From Mesorhizobium sp. WSM3626 (lineage in GTDB: Bacteria > Pseudomonadota > Alphaproteobacteria > Rhizobiales > Rhizobiaceae), in the NCBI RefSeq assembly GCF_000513935.1, contig NZ_AZUY01000008.1:43086-107085 (forward strand): DNA of 64,000 nt. The letters are read 5' to 3'. Below the pieces are notes generated by a model, which made no database searches, was not told where the DNA came from, and saw nothing but the letters and a program-made list of their open reading frames with translations. A program made the position numbers and the translations under genes. Positions 63,832 to 64,000 of the stretch are shown piece after piece; positions within the stretch are counted from its first letter, which is position 1; each line of letters opens with the position of its first letter.

Positions 63832-64000
63832 ATGACGGAAAAGGCGCTGGACCATCTTATCGAAAGGCTCGATGGCCTGGCGCCGTCGACCGCGCTGGTG
63901 CTGGGTTCGGGCCTGGGCGGCCTGGTCGACCGGATCGAAAACCCCATCCGCGTCTCCTATGCCGACCTGCCGGGCTTTCCCCGGAGCGGTGTCAGCGGCC
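63832..64000 (+). CDS. purine-nucleoside phosphorylase, 5' part
   Basis: 56 codons are visible before the window ends. From ATG 63832 the protein starts with a short helix, then LVLGSGLGGLVDRIENPIRVSYADLPGFP, the phosphate-site glycine motif of the trimeric (PunA/XapA-type) phosphorylases. It would split purine nucleosides into base and ribose-1-phosphate. It follows cdd and the nucleoside importer, which supports the salvage role. Confidence 0.9.
   Translation, partial: MTEKALDHLIERLDGLAPSTALVLGSGLGGLVDRIENPIRVSYADLPGFPRSGVSG

Overview
The window looks like chromosomal DNA from a rhizobial alphaproteobacterium, most probably Mesorhizobium or a close relative. This rests on the high GC content, the rhizobial form of ribosomal protein S21, a four-subunit sarcosine oxidase operon, a DUF992 protein, and many solute transporters joined to small catabolic operons. 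No insertion sequence, phage gene, CRISPR array or rRNA was seen. The only RNA gene is a tRNA-Ser(GGA).

Layout. 1-3644: end of an SDR gene, then a GMC oxidoreductase, a Dabb-fold protein and an MFS carrier. 3649-7080: DMT exporter, EEP-family hydrolase and CPA1 antiporter, all on the minus strand. 7237-11188: a four-gene ABC importer (binding protein, two permeases, ATPase) with a perfect palindrome after the binding-protein gene. 11433-17949: minus-strand operon of an N-formylglutamate amidohydrolase-like protein, APC permease, glutamine-synthetase-like ligase, aldehyde dehydrogenase and iron alcohol dehydrogenase, with a divergent RpiR regulator (18091-18918). Together these could form a gamma-glutamylation route for an amino alcohol or amine. 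19119-23401: RND efflux pair. 23408-26772: four overlapping genes (GT87-like, GT2, YdjC/ChbG deacetylase, GtrA) that could make, deacetylate, flip and transfer a polyprenyl-phosphate amino sugar. 26959-32547: acyl-CoA catabolic cluster with an ACAD10/11-like dehydrogenase, a separate ACAD10/11-like kinase, SDR, MaoC and a TetR regulator, followed by a small secreted protein with three operator-like repeats in its promoter. 33033-35169: Gfo/Idh/MocA and ThuA pair and a small conserved protein. 35229-40791: soxB-orf-soxD-soxA-soxG, with an unrecognised 140-residue gene after soxB.

41001-46635: a mixed group including YrdB, SDR, SET-domain protein, rpsU, TPR lipoprotein, DUF992 protein and an MFS transporter. 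46660-54942: a complete potassium-uptake locus read leftwards. Its order is a 26-residue membrane peptide, kdpF, kdpA, a 71-residue membrane protein, kdpB, kdpC, kdpD, kdpE. The 26-residue peptide, kdpF and the 71-residue protein are small and easily missed; the two that are not kdpF are the most interesting novelties here. 55397-55486: tRNA-Ser.

55862-64000: two membrane proteins, then a BMP-type nucleoside binding protein with its own terminator, a GNAT acetyltransferase, an anti-sigma-like protein and SlyX. The nucleoside ABC ATPase and two permeases follow, then cytidine deaminase and the start of a purine nucleoside phosphorylase. This last block is a nucleoside uptake and salvage unit.

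All functional calls come from reading motifs and gene context by eye. No database search was run.
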